Shown here in pieces: positions 25,652-35,005 of a DNA stretch of 64,000 nt. Position 1 is the first letter of the stretch; every line of letters begins with the position of its first letter. The notes below the pieces were generated by a model that did not search any database, had not been told where the DNA came from, and saw only the letters and a program-made list of their open reading frames with translations. This stretch comes from Elusimicrobiota bacterium (GTDB taxonomy: Bacteria > Elusimicrobiota > Elusimicrobia > Elusimicrobiales > Elusimicrobiaceae), in NCBI GenBank assembly GCA_029008615.1, contig JAQXJI010000006.1, forward strand, positions 124,001-188,000. The letters are read 5' to 3'. A program made the translations under genes and the position numbers.

Positions 25652-26800
25652 TTATTTCTTTGCCGCAGATTTTTCCTCGGCTTTTGCCGTTGCGGGTTGG
25701 GAATATTCAAATTTAACCATAACTTTGATTTCCGCTTTGTCTTTGAGTGAATTTAAAAACTCAATATTGGCTTTTTGCATTTCCGCCGCGGCCAAGAAGC
25801 GGGCGAGTTCCGGTTCGATTTCTTTATAAGTAAAATCTTTTTTGGCTTTTTTCTCGTTTACTCTGATAACATAGTAACCGTCTTCGGTTTTAATCGGGTC
25901 GCTTACTTCGCCCACTTTGACGTTAAACACTTTATCGTCAAAATCTTTAGGCATAAGCCCGCGGATTAAAATCATTTCGCCGCCGGCGGCAAGGGGTGTT
26001 TTATCGTCGGAAAATTTTTCTATCGCTTCAATAAAAGTAACTTTGCCGGAAGTAATTTTCTTTTTGATATCCTTAGCTTCTTTTTCTTTAAGTTTCCAGT
26101 TGGCCTGAGTCGCGTTTTTATCCACTTTCACGAATACGGGGGAAAGCTTTATTTGTTCGGCCGTAAGTTGGGTAAGCTTGGCGGCCAAAGGCGCAGCAAG
26201 TTCCAGCCTTTCCTTGGAAAGTTTTTTAATTTCGGCTTGCTCGCCTTTCATTAAAACGCGGATATCGTCGTAGAGCTGTTGGGTCTGTTCTTTGGTGGGG
26301 GCTTTCGCTTTTTCTCTGGCGACGGAATCAATCATTTTCTTTACGGCCAGTTGGTCTTTAATTCTGCTTTCAAATTGCTTATAAGTAAGGCCTTCTTTTT
26401 TAAGTTCGTCGTTAAAAGCCTTCTGCGCTTCCTTTTCGGTAAGTTCTTTGCCGGAAGCGTCCCTTTGGAAGCGTTTTTTAATTTCTACGATGCTTTCGTT
26501 GATTTCGCTGTCTTTTACTTTGATATTTTGTTCTTTGGCGGCCTGCAAAAGCAGCTGTTCTATTATCATCTGGTTTAAGACTTCTTCTTTAATTGCCGTA
26601 ACATTGTCTTTGTTTTCCAATACGGCGGGTTCTCTGTTTTTGTAATTTTCCAAAGTTCCCTGCGTAACTTTTTCATATTCGGAATTTAAAATCGGTTTTC
26701 CGTTTACCGTAGCCACGGTGGAATCGACTACTTTCGCGTTAAGCAAAGACGCACCTAAGAAAGCGGCAAGCGTTATTGCTGTTATTTTATTTAATTTCAT
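25652..26800 (-). CDS. surA: SurA-like periplasmic peptidyl-prolyl isomerase/chaperone
   Basis: This 382-residue protein has a signal peptide (about residues 1-22, LNA-KV). The SurA_N-type chaperone region follows, beginning VATVNGKPILNSEYEK. One parvulin PPIase domain covers about residues 225-345, with the conserved GGEM, FNVKVGEVSDPIKTEDGYYVIRV pattern. E. coli SurA has two PPIase domains, this one has one. It should help fold outer-membrane barrels such as the SprA-like protein. Its start overlaps the upstream PpiC lipoprotein by 14 nt. Confidence 0.83.
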   Translation of the reverse strand: MKLNKITAITLAAFLGASLLNAKVVDSTVATVNGKPILNSEYEKVTQGTLENYKNREPAVLENKDNVTAIKEEVLNQMIIEQLLLQAAKEQNIKVKDSEINESIVEIKKRFQRDASGKELTEKEAQKAFNDELKKEGLTYKQFESRIKDQLAVKKMIDSVAREKAKAPTKEQTQQLYDDIRVLMKGEQAEIKKLSKERLELAAPLAAKLTQLTAEQIKLSPVFVKVDKNATQANWKLKEKEAKDIKKKITSGKVTFIEAIEKFSDDKTPLAAGGEMILIRGLMPKDFDDKVFNVKVGEVSDPIKTEDGYYVIRVNEKKAKKDFTYKEIEPELARFLAAAEMQKANIEFLNSLKDKAEIKVMVKFEYSQPATAKAEEKSAAKK

Positions 26801-27632
26801 TATTTGTTACCTCCACGCGGTACTTGCTTTTAAGGGAATTTAAGTACGCGTCTGTTTTTTGTTTTTCCAAAATTTGTCTTATGCGTTCTTTGGCCTGATT
26901 GTAACTCAGCCTTTCTTCGCCCGTCTTCATTATTATATGAAATCCGCGCGGCGTTTTTATAAAACCCTGCACTTGATAGGCGGGGGTATTGGCCGCGGCC
27001 ACTTCGATTTGCGGCAGATATTCGCCGGGTATAAACGGTTCCAACGCGCCTTTGTTCTTTTTTGAAACGGGATCTTTTGAAAATTTCTTTACCGCTTCTT
27101 CAAAAGTCTGTTTGGTTTTGGAATTTCTTATGGCGCGGGTTACGTCTGCGGCTTCTTTGGGGTCGGTAAGCAGGATTTCAAGCAAATAAATCTGATAAGG
27201 ATATTTCTTGTGATAGGCTTTTATTTCTTCTTCGCTTACCGCTATGGTGCCGTCTTCGTAAAGCTTTTGCATAAGCAGGCGGTTAAGAGCGTATGCCTTC
27301 GCTTTTTCCAGTCTGATTTTTTGTTCGGCTTCTATATCTTGTATTTCCTTGATATAGTCGGGATTGCGTTCCAAGCCTGCGTCTTTTGCGGCCTTTAACA
27401 TTAGTTTTTCGTTAATCAGATAATTTAAAAAATTCTCTTTGCCGATATCGGTTTGCAGAAATTTCTTAAAGGAATCGTCAAGCTCCGCCGCTTGGGCGTT
27501 AAAATCCGCTTCGGTAATTGCTTCCCCGGATATTTGAGCAAGTACGGGGGCTTGGGGCGCATTTTGCTCCTCCTGTTTTTGATGACAGGCGCAGAGCGTC
27601 AAAGCAAGAATGGGTAGGAGGAGTTTTTTCAT
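26787..27632 (-). CDS. Parvulin-type PPIase lipoprotein
   Basis: This 281-residue PpiC/PrsA-like protein has a lipoprotein signal (LALTLCAC lipobox, acylated Cys at residue 15). A SurA_N-like helix region (ISGEAITEADFNAQA onward) and one parvulin domain follow (about 150-265, ending in FIKTPRGFHIIMKTGEE). It probably works with the overlapping SurA-like chaperone in the periplasm. The start has no SD. A TGCTAAACT element ends 6 nt upstream of ATG 27632. Confidence 0.85.
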   Translation of the reverse strand: MKKLLLPILALTLCACHQKQEEQNAPQAPVLAQISGEAITEADFNAQAAELDDSFKKFLQTDIGKENFLNYLINEKLMLKAAKDAGLERNPDYIKEIQDIEAEQKIRLEKAKAYALNRLLMQKLYEDGTIAVSEEEIKAYHKKYPYQIYLLEILLTDPKEAADVTRAIRNSKTKQTFEEAVKKFSKDPVSKKNKGALEPFIPGEYLPQIEVAAANTPAYQVQGFIKTPRGFHIIMKTGEERLSYNQAKERIRQILEKQKTDAYLNSLKSKYRVEVTNNEIK

Positions 27633-27638
27633 ATATAC

Positions 27639-27644
27639 AGTTTA
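27639..27644 (-). promoter_or_regulatory. Extended -10 for a leaderless PpiC-lipoprotein transcript
   Basis: The reverse strand reads TGCTAAACT then gtatat then ATG. The 6-nt spacing and TGC extension repeat the lptF arrangement. Confidence 0.45.
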
Positions 27645-27738
27645 GCAGTTTAAAGCTTTCAATGGAAGAGGCGCGGCTTTTTTGACTATATTTTTATTTT
27701 TCCGCTTGCGGCAGAATAATACGTCGCCGCGCCGTTTA

Positions 27739-27782
27739 AAACAAAGGAATGTCCGTGTGAGAGAATATTCCTTTGTTTATAA
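27739..27782 (-). terminator. AT-rich 12-bp hairpin downstream of the ankyrin gene
   Basis: AAACAAAGGAAT (27739-27750) pairs with ATTCCTTTGTTT (27767-27778), with a short T-run on the reverse-strand side. It is a modest terminator candidate. The rest of 27633-27829 shows nothing else recognisable. Confidence 0.4.
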
Positions 27783-27829
27783 GAACAGAGCGGATAAAGC
27801 GTTCTTCCTTAGGCGGATTCTTGCGTTGT

Positions 27830-28444
27830 TTACGGTACAATCGCCACAACGCCCTCTAAAGATTCCCATTCCTTGGCGCCGTGTTCTTTTAGAAAAGCTA
27901 TTTCTTCCGTCAAATCATGTTCTTCTTCATAGTCATATGCGAAGCTCAACGGACATTTATGCTTCGGATTCCCGGAGATATGCCCGCATGGCGGCCGCCT
28001 CTCCCAGTAAATATGATGGTTTACGTTCGCGCCATGTTCTGTCAAAGCTCTAATCAGTTGCTTATTACCGGTTTGTATCGCTTGGAAAAGAGGCGTTTCC
28101 CAAAAAAGCGGATCGCAAAAATTTACATTAGCCCCCTTTTCCATTAACTCCAAGGCTTCCAGAGTGCGCCTGTGGCGCACCGCCGAAAGCAATTTTTTCC
28201 CAAGTTCCGCACGCTTTAGGTCCGCGCCAAATTCCGTCAGCTTATTTGTTATATTGTCATAACCCCGCTGTACGGCCGCGGTAAGAACCGAGTCTAAAAT
28301 CAACGGTTCATAAAGTTCTTTGCTTTGCTGAAACAAGGGCAAAGCCTCCTCCGGCGTTCTTGCCCAAATTTTGCTTAACACTTTATTGGCAAAAGCATAG
28401 CTTCTGTTCAGCCTTTCCACAATGTTAGCTGATTTTTTCGCCAT
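27830..28444 (-). CDS. Ankyrin-repeat protein
   Basis: This 204-residue soluble protein has no signal peptide. Ankyrin-type repeats are visible in the middle: KLLSAVRHRRTLEALELMEKGANVN followed by ETPLFQAIQTGNKQLIRALTEHGANVN (about residues 85-142), with a degenerate repeat before (TAAVQRGYDNITNKLTEFGAD). A Cys/His-rich stretch follows near 150-163. It presumably binds a protein partner, which is not evident from the neighbours. A strong aaggaggg site precedes the ATG. It is a single gene between mfd and the chaperone pair. Confidence 0.8.
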   Translation of the reverse strand: MAKKSANIVERLNRSYAFANKVLSKIWARTPEEALPLFQQSKELYEPLILDSVLTAAVQRGYDNITNKLTEFGADLKRAELGKKLLSAVRHRRTLEALELMEKGANVNFCDPLFWETPLFQAIQTGNKQLIRALTEHGANVNHHIYWERRPPCGHISGNPKHKCPLSFAYDYEEEHDLTEEIAFLKEHGAKEWESLEGVVAIVP

Positions 28445-28526
28445 AATCCCTCCTTAACTCTTTTCATATGCATACTATATCATTTAATGAAAATCCGCTC
28501 CAAAGCCAATGCGACGGAGAGCGGGG

Positions 28527-31500
28527 TCAATTTTGTTCCTGCGGGTTTATAAGGATTTGCAGTATGCCCATAAGCCTTTTGGCCTCAGTCAAAATATTGC
28601 CCGGGCGGTGATAAATCCTTATTCCGTCGCCGTTGGGGGCAGGCAGGAACATTATGTTTTGGCGGAAGCTTTCCAAAAGTTTTGTTATGGAACTTTCCGG
28701 TATTTTGAAGTTTCTGGTAAAATAAAATTCCGTAAAGCCTTCTCCGCCTTCTATATGGCGGATATTTATCTTTCCTGCGTCCATAGAAAGCTGCATAACT
28801 TCAATTAAGTTAATCAGTTCCGCCGGGGCTTTGCCGGCCATATTTTCAAGTTTTGCCAAAAGCAGTTTTTTGCCTTCATAATCGGATGCCATCAACTCTT
28901 TATAATATCTTAAGCGTTCATTATCCGAGGGCAGATAATCCGGCGGAATATAGGCCGGAACTTTTAAATTTGTGGTTGCGTAGAGAGTTCTTACAACGGG
29001 TACGCCTTTAAGTTTTTTGACTTCATTGGCGACCAAATCGCAATACAAGGAAAGGCCGACTTCGTTTACATATCCGTGCTGGCGCACGCCTAAAAGTTCT
29101 CCGCCGCCGCGTATTTCCAAATCGCGCAGGGCCAGTTTAAAGCCGCTGCCAAGCTCGCTGAATTCCATTATCGCGCTTAGGCGTTTTCTTGCTTCTTCGT
29201 TGACGTCTTTTTTCTTTTTGGCTATTTTCCCGAAAAAACTGTCTACGGAGTATTCTATTTCTTCCTCTTTTTTCTTAAGCAGCCAAGCCGGATGCAGTAA
29301 ATAGCAATAAGCTTTGCTGGAAGATCTGCCTATCCTGCCGCGCAGCTGATAAAGCTGGGCGAGGCCGAAATCCTGAGCGTTTTCGATAATCAAAGTGTTT
29401 GCGTTGGTAACGTCCAGGCCGGATTCTATTATGGTGGAAGCCAAAAGGACGTCGTAGCGTTTATTATAAAAATCCCAAAGAGTATTTTCCAAAGTGCGCT
29501 CGTCAAGCTGACCGTGCGCGGCGCAAAATTTAACTTCCGGCAAGAGCTTTTGCAAATAAGCAAGCTTATCCTGCATAGTTTCCACTTTGTTATAAAGGTA
29601 GAACACTTGGCCGCCGCGCGCGATTTCGTCGCGTATAGCCGTGCTTACGATATCGTCCCCGTAAGGCAGAACCCTTGTTTTTATGGTCATTCTGCCGGGC
29701 GGCGGCGTTTGTATTATTGACATTTCCCTTAAGCTTGATAGGGATTGATTTAAAGTTCTTGGTATCGGCGTTGCGGAAAGCATAAGGGTATGTACGCCGA
29801 GAGATTTGGCTTTAATTTTTTCCTTTTGTTTTACGCCGAAGCGGTGTTCTTCGTCAATAATACAGAGGCCGAGATTCTTAAAATCCACATCTTTTGAAAG
29901 AAGCCTGTGCGTGCCTATCGCTATATCCGTTATGCCTTTTTTTATTTTGCTTACGATATCCTTTTGTTCTTTTTTCGTTTGGAAGCGGCATAATAATTCT
30001 ATTGAAACGGGGAAAGTCGCCATACGTTGGGTAAAAGTTTTGTAATGTTGGGCCGCCAATACGGTGGTCGGCACCAAAACAAGCACCTGCGTTCCGCTTA
30101 AAGCCGCCCTTAAAGCCGCGCGCATAGCAACTTCCGTTTTGCCGAAGCCGACGTCGCCGATGAGCACTCTGTCCATCGGGCGGGATTGTGTTAAATCGGT
30201 TAAAATTTCTTCTATGGCTTTGGTTTGATCGGGAGTTTGTTCGTATGGGAAAGAATCCGCAAATTCCCGCTCAAGTCTGTCATCGCCGAAAAGTTCCTGC
30301 GCTTTGTTTGATTGGCGCAGGGCCTCAAGACGTAAAATTTCTTTGGCGGTTTTTTGGGCGTCTTCTTTTACTCTTTTCTTAACTTCGCGCCAAGCGTTTC
30401 CGCTGAGGGAAGATATCCTAGGCGCTTTGCCTTTCAAACCTATATATTTTTGTATTTTCCTGAAATCGCTTACGGGTATATAAAGCTTCTCCCCGCGTTT
30501 ATATTCAATTATCAGGCAGTCGACGGGCAGGCCGTCGTTCATAAGGGTTTTCATACCTTGGTAGCGCCCTATGCCGTGTTCTTGGTGAACAATATAGTCG
30601 CCTGTTTCAAGTTCTTTAAAGCGGACGTGCTTAGCCTGATTGGAATCGAATTTTTTTATTAAAGAAGAACCTCTGTAAGTTCTGTTAAGCACTTGCGTAG
30701 AGGTGTAAAAGGCAAATTTTTCTTTGGGGCTGTAAAACCCTTCTCTTAAAGGCGCGATAAGCAAGGGTATGCGTTTTAAAGATTCATAATCGGCAAAGAC
30801 TTCCTGAAGCCTTTGCAGCTCGCCCATATTAAGGCAGTATAATTTTAATTGATATCCTTCTTTAATCTGTCTGGCGGCTTCCGCGTCAAAAAGTTTGAAA
30901 TCCGCGTTAAAAGAAGGGTTTTGTTTTAGGCCGCAGTCCGCGAAGTCTTCCGTAGGCAGATTGTAAAAAGCCGTTTGCGTGCCGGGCATAATCTCCGCGG
31001 CTTGTTCTGAGGGATTATATAAGAAAATTTCAAAATCTTTGGCCCAATTTGCGAGGGTGGAAGCATTCTCCTCAAAAACTAAAGGGGAAACGACGTATTC
31101 CCCAAGATTTTCTTTTGTGTTTTGCGTTTCAATGTCAAACAAAGAAACCGTGCTTATCATATTCCCGCTGAAGTAAACTCTGCACGGCGCGTCATAGTTC
31201 GGGCTGAAAATATCCACCACTGAACCCCTGACGGCGTATTGGCCCGATTTCTCGGTAAAGTCGGCGCGTTCGTAGCCGCAGTTTTCAAGTTTAAACAGCA
31301 AATCTCCGCGCGTCATACTTTGTGCTATTTTAATTGTTATTATCTTTTGGGAAAAATCTTTTCTGCCGGGCAGAGGCTTTGCACAGGCTGAATATAAAGC
31401 CGCCGCGACTATCGGCTTTTTTGAGGATAAAAACTCATACAGTCCCGCGCTTATGGAATATTTGTCTTCCCCTATTATGGCAAATGTACGCTCATCTTCC

Positions 31501-31661
31501 GGGGCGAAAGTTTTAAACGCAAGAATGAAATCTTCCATTTCCTGCTCGTCGCGGCAAACGAACAGAATGTTTCCGTTTTTACGGTTAGCGTCTTCAGTTT
31601 TTCCCGCCGCCAAAAAAGCCGCGGAGGAAATATTGGGTAAAAGAATATTTTTTATTGCCAT
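28527..31661 (-). CDS. mfd: Transcription-repair coupling factor
   Basis: This protein releases stalled RNA polymerase and recruits UvrA to damaged template strands. The ~1044 residues are a little shorter than E. coli Mfd (1148). A reduced UvrB-like N-terminal region is followed by the polymerase-interacting domain (FKELETGDYIVHQEHGIGRYQG) and then the RecG-like translocase, with Walker A IGDVGFGKTEVAMRAAL, DEEHRFGVKQKEK and QLRGRIGRS. The C-terminal TRCF domain is present. I prefer ATG 31661, since the alternative TTG at 31673 lies inside the hairpin. Neither has an SD. The start follows a terminator hairpin by 10 nt. Confidence 0.95.
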   Translation of the reverse strand: MAIKNILLPNISSAAFLAAGKTEDANRKNGNILFVCRDEQEMEDFILAFKTFAPEDERTFAIIGEDKYSISAGLYEFLSSKKPIVAAALYSACAKPLPGRKDFSQKIITIKIAQSMTRGDLLFKLENCGYERADFTEKSGQYAVRGSVVDIFSPNYDAPCRVYFSGNMISTVSLFDIETQNTKENLGEYVVSPLVFEENASTLANWAKDFEIFLYNPSEQAAEIMPGTQTAFYNLPTEDFADCGLKQNPSFNADFKLFDAEAARQIKEGYQLKLYCLNMGELQRLQEVFADYESLKRIPLLIAPLREGFYSPKEKFAFYTSTQVLNRTYRGSSLIKKFDSNQAKHVRFKELETGDYIVHQEHGIGRYQGMKTLMNDGLPVDCLIIEYKRGEKLYIPVSDFRKIQKYIGLKGKAPRISSLSGNAWREVKKRVKEDAQKTAKEILRLEALRQSNKAQELFGDDRLEREFADSFPYEQTPDQTKAIEEILTDLTQSRPMDRVLIGDVGFGKTEVAMRAALRAALSGTQVLVLVPTTVLAAQHYKTFTQRMATFPVSIELLCRFQTKKEQKDIVSKIKKGITDIAIGTHRLLSKDVDFKNLGLCIIDEEHRFGVKQKEKIKAKSLGVHTLMLSATPIPRTLNQSLSSLREMSIIQTPPPGRMTIKTRVLPYGDDIVSTAIRDEIARGGQVFYLYNKVETMQDKLAYLQKLLPEVKFCAAHGQLDERTLENTLWDFYNKRYDVLLASTIIESGLDVTNANTLIIENAQDFGLAQLYQLRGRIGRSSSKAYCYLLHPAWLLKKKEEEIEYSVDSFFGKIAKKKKDVNEEARKRLSAIMEFSELGSGFKLALRDLEIRGGGELLGVRQHGYVNEVGLSLYCDLVANEVKKLKGVPVVRTLYATTNLKVPAYIPPDYLPSDNERLRYYKELMASDYEGKKLLLAKLENMAGKAPAELINLIEVMQLSMDAGKINIRHIEGGEGFTEFYFTRNFKIPESSITKLLESFRQNIMFLPAPNGDGIRIYHRPGNILTEAKRLMGILQILINPQEQN

Positions 31662-31667
31662 ATATAA

Positions 31668-31703
31668 ATACAAAGCGCCCTTTAAAAAATATTAGGGCGC
31701 TTT
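31668..31703 (-). terminator. Terminator hairpin between the PBP gene and mfd
   Basis: On the reverse strand AAAGCGCCCT (31694-31703) pairs with AGGGCGCTTT (31672-31681), followed by gtattta. It lies after the PBP stop and immediately before the mfd start. Confidence 0.65.
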
Positions 31704-31717
31704 TATAAAAAAGAAAT

Positions 31718-33838
31718 TTAGAACGAACTCGGCTCAGTGCCTTTTTTAAACGCTTCCAAGAATTTATTTCTGTCGCCGGGTAAAGCCAATTTGCCCGTTT
31801 CGGGATTGACCGCCGCGAAGGAAATGCCGTCCGGCACGTGGAAATCCGCCGCCGGTTCGTCTTTTAGAACTTCCTGCATTATGGCAGTCCACCAAGGGGC
31901 TACCGCGCCGCCGCCGGTCCAGCGTCCTTTTTCTTGAGCGGTATCGTCGTCATAGCCCATCCAGGCTCCGGCCGCTATATTGGGCGTCATACCTATAAAC
32001 CAAGCGTCCCTGTAACTTTGGGAAGTCCCTGTCTTTCCGGCGATAGGTTTCTTTATAGCCCTTGCCGCCCCGCCCGTTCCGCGCTGTACCACGCCTTTCA
32101 TCATATTGATAAGAATAAAAGAATCCTGAGGGGAGAAAGCTTCCCTCTCGTTAGGAATATGCTGCTCTAAAACGCGTCCGTTTTGGTCTTCCACGCGCTC
32201 TATCGCGTATTCTTCAACGTAAATACCGTTGTTGGCGAAGGTGCTCATAGCGCTGAGAAGTTCGTCCAAGCTTACCACCGATACTCCCAAAGCCAAAGCC
32301 GGAGCATTGGGCAGAGCGGATTTTATGCCGGCTCTCCTGGCTACATTTATGGTATTTTTAACGCCGACCGCATCTATCAAATTTACGGCGACCAAGTTCC
32401 TGGAAAGTTCCAAAGCTCTTCTTAATGTGGAGAACCCGGAGGAGCTTCCTCCGATATTTCTTGGGGCCCAAACGTCAAAATCCTTGCTGTACATAAAAGG
32501 TTGGGCCGCAAGCTGAAGGGAATATTGATCTTTTGCTTCGTCAAATACTCTCCAGTTGTTGCCGTCGTAGTAGAAAACCATTTCCAAATCTTTTACCATT
32601 GTTGAAGGGGTATAGCCCTTTTCCAGCGCGGCCATCCAAACGAAAGGTTTGAAAGAAGAACCCGGTTGGCGTTTGGCTTGGGTCGCTCTGTTAAAGCGGG
32701 ATTCTTCATAATTTCTGCCGCCTATCATTATCCTTATTGCGCCGGTCTTAACGTCGCGCGCAAGAAATGCGCCTTGCAACTGCGGATACTCTTCCTGCTC
32801 GGGCTTTTCTTCGCCCGATGAAGTTTCTTCTTCCTCCGGCAGGGCTTCGGAAGCGATGGAATCGTCCACTATTTCTATGCCCAAATCCTTAGCCAAACGT
32901 ACGTCGTAATCGTGCAGGCGTTCATTCATTATTTGCTCGGCCAAAGCCTGTTTTTCTATGTCGATTGTGGTATAAATGTTAAGCCCGCCTTTCCAAAAGG
33001 TGTCCATACCGTATTTCGGTTCCAAAATACGCCTTATGTATTCTATGAAGTAAAGCCCCGGTTTTTCTGCGGCTTGTTTCTTTTCCGGCAAGGGTTCTTC
33101 TTTGGCGGTTTTGGCCTCTTCCGGCGTAATAAAGCCCATCTCAAGCATAGAGTTTAAAACCAAAGCCCTTCTCTGTTTTGCGGTTTCCGGGTGAGCGAAC
33201 GGGTTATATCTGCTCGGCAAAGGTATTACCCCTACGAGCATCGCGCTTTCGCCTAAAGTAAGTTCGCTTAACTCTTTGTTAAAGTATTTTTTTGCCGCGG
33301 CTTTAACGCCGTAAGCGCCTTCGCCGAAGTAAATCTCGTTAAGATACATTTGCAAAATTTCCTGCTTGCTGAAAGCGCGTTCTATTTGGACTGAGAGGAA
33401 AATTTCCCTTACCTTTCTGATGATTTTCTTCTCTTTTGTCAGGAATACGCCCCTGGAAAGCTGCTGCGTTACGGTGGATCCGCCCTGCGCGGCCTTGCCT
33501 AAAACGATATCGTTTACCAAAGCTCTGACTATGCCTTTTAAGGAAAAACCCGCGTGCTTAAAAAAGTTTCTGTCCTCCATAGAAATTACGGCGTTTTGTA
33601 TGTCCACCGGGATTTCGTCCAACGGGACAAGCTGACGTTTTTCTACGGAAAATTCATAAATAAGATTATTGTTTTTGTCAAAAACTTTAGTGGTCAAAGA
33701 GGGGGAGTATTCTTCAAGTTCGTAAACGGGCGGTATGCCGGAAACTATATAATACGTCAAAGCCGCGCAAATAAATATTCCCAAAGCCGCGGCAAAGACG
33801 AAAGAAAATATAAAAAATTTTGATTTAAGTATATTCAT
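31718..33838 (-). CDS. mrcA: Class A penicillin-binding protein 1A
   Basis: This 706-residue bifunctional peptidoglycan synthase has an N-terminal membrane anchor (about residues 8-30). The glycosyltransferase domain has the catalytic EDRNFFKHAG near 87 and GGSTVTQQL. The transpeptidase domain has SSFK (Ser near 392), SRN and KTGTSQSYRDAWF. An acidic linker near 330 separates the two. ATG 33838 has no SD, and TATAAT ends 6 nt upstream. It shares a 63-bp intergenic region with the divergent histidine kinase gene. Confidence 0.95.
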   Translation of the reverse strand: MNILKSKFFIFSFVFAAALGIFICAALTYYIVSGIPPVYELEEYSPSLTTKVFDKNNNLIYEFSVEKRQLVPLDEIPVDIQNAVISMEDRNFFKHAGFSLKGIVRALVNDIVLGKAAQGGSTVTQQLSRGVFLTKEKKIIRKVREIFLSVQIERAFSKQEILQMYLNEIYFGEGAYGVKAAAKKYFNKELSELTLGESAMLVGVIPLPSRYNPFAHPETAKQRRALVLNSMLEMGFITPEEAKTAKEEPLPEKKQAAEKPGLYFIEYIRRILEPKYGMDTFWKGGLNIYTTIDIEKQALAEQIMNERLHDYDVRLAKDLGIEIVDDSIASEALPEEEETSSGEEKPEQEEYPQLQGAFLARDVKTGAIRIMIGGRNYEESRFNRATQAKRQPGSSFKPFVWMAALEKGYTPSTMVKDLEMVFYYDGNNWRVFDEAKDQYSLQLAAQPFMYSKDFDVWAPRNIGGSSSGFSTLRRALELSRNLVAVNLIDAVGVKNTINVARRAGIKSALPNAPALALGVSVVSLDELLSAMSTFANNGIYVEEYAIERVEDQNGRVLEQHIPNEREAFSPQDSFILINMMKGVVQRGTGGAARAIKKPIAGKTGTSQSYRDAWFIGMTPNIAAGAWMGYDDDTAQEKGRWTGGGAVAPWWTAIMQEVLKDEPAADFHVPDGISFAAVNPETGKLALPGDRNKFLEAFKKGTEPSSF

Positions 33839-33844
33839 TTTTAA

Positions 33845-33850
33845 ATTATA
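33845..33850 (-). promoter_or_regulatory. TATAAT -10, leaderless arrangement for mrcA
   Basis: The reverse strand reads TATAAT then ttaaaa then ATG. The predicted transcript would start at or next to the start codon. No strong -35 is seen. Confidence 0.5.
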
Positions 33851-33889
33851 TCAATTTATGATTGGTATAAAAATACGGCGGAAAATTAG

Positions 33890-33895
33890 TAGAAT
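33890..33895 (+). promoter_or_regulatory. TAGAAT -10, leaderless arrangement for the histidine kinase gene
   Basis: TAGAAT then aataat then ATG 33902. No ribosome site is present. It is divergent from the mrcA element 40 bp away. Confidence 0.45.
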
Positions 33896-33901
33896 AATAA
33901 T

Positions 33902-35005
33902 ATGACTGTCTATAAGAAGAAAGATTCTTTGTGCTGCATTATGGGCAAAAAAGAGTTATCCCGTCAGGCTGCGGGGAACTCTTCGTTTGAAGTTAAGGAC
34001 GGTTCTTCTTCCGCAAAGTACACTTGCCTTTATCTTTTGGACAAAAGCAACAAATGCGCTTTTATTTACGGATGCGGTTCCGATTTCCCTAAAAATTTTA
34101 AAGAACAAATTACTAAAAGCGAAATCCATTTGGACTCGCATAAAAAAGCTTTTGACAATAATAAAATTTCCTATGAGTGGTTTTTGGACGGCGACTGCCA
34201 AAAGCCGGGCTTTTACAAAACTTTGCTCGTGCCGTTTGCCGCGGAAGACGGTTCCGTCGATAAAGTTCTCGGCATAGTAAGGAAGATAGAAGCAGATAAA
34301 CTACCGGAAGGAACCGCTTTTGCCGTGGCCGAAGACGAAGCGCCAAGTTTGGTCAGGATGCTTCTTAACGGCCGGGAAGAAGAAAAACGCAAAATATCCT
34401 CTTTGCTTCACGATGAAATAGGCACGGCCGCGGTTGCAATTAATTCCCTTTTGGCTATACTTAAAGAGGATATAAAAGACGGTAACTCCGTCCAAGCTTT
34501 GGCCGACGTAGATAAGTTGAAGAGCGCGGTGGCCACTTCTATGGACAGAATGAAAAAGGCCGTGGTAAATTTGCGCCCGCCGCAGATAGACGACGTGGGG
34601 CTTGACGCCGCGGTAAGGCATTTTGTGGATACGCTTTCCGCTTCCGTGCCGCTTAAGATTGACTATAAATATAAAATAAAAGACGGGGTAAGGATCTCCG
34701 ACGGGGTAAAGATTATTATATTCAGGACGGTGCAGGAAGCTTTAAATAATGTCATAAAACACGCGGACGCGAAAACCGCTAAAATCAAAATCGCAAAAGA
34801 AGCCGATAATATAGTTTTGACCGTGGAAGACGACGGTATCGGTTACAAAGAAGAAAAAAGCAGAACCGCGAATAAACTGGGGATACTCGGTATGAAGGAA
34901 AACATTTCCTATATAGGCGGTACTATAAGCATTGAAGGAAAGCCTGGCAAGGGGACTAAAATAAAAGTCGTCTGCCCGATAATTTCTTATAAGAGGGTTG
35001 TATGA
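33902..35005 (+). CDS. Cytosolic NarL-type sensor histidine kinase
   Basis: This 367-residue kinase has no transmembrane segment. An N-terminal sensing region of about 150 residues (possible PAS/GAF-like fold, with a Cys-Cys pair at 11-12 and further cysteines) is followed by a HisKA_3 domain with the phosphoacceptor His in SLLHDEIGTAA near residue 170. A HATPase domain follows (QEALNNVIKHADA, VEDDGIGY, GILGMKENISYIGG). It is a typical NarX/DegS-class kinase but soluble, so it senses a cytoplasmic signal. The stop overlaps the response-regulator start by 4 nt, making them a cognate pair. Confidence 0.88.
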   Translation: MTVYKKKDSLCCIMGKKELSRQAAGNSSFEVKDGSSSAKYTCLYLLDKSNKCAFIYGCGSDFPKNFKEQITKSEIHLDSHKKAFDNNKISYEWFLDGDCQKPGFYKTLLVPFAAEDGSVDKVLGIVRKIEADKLPEGTAFAVAEDEAPSLVRMLLNGREEEKRKISSLLHDEIGTAAVAINSLLAILKEDIKDGNSVQALADVDKLKSAVATSMDRMKKAVVNLRPPQIDDVGLDAAVRHFVDTLSASVPLKIDYKYKIKDGVRISDGVKIIIFRTVQEALNNVIKHADAKTAKIKIAKEADNIVLTVEDDGIGYKEEKSRTANKLGILGMKENISYIGGTISIEGKPGKGTKIKVVCPIISYKRVV

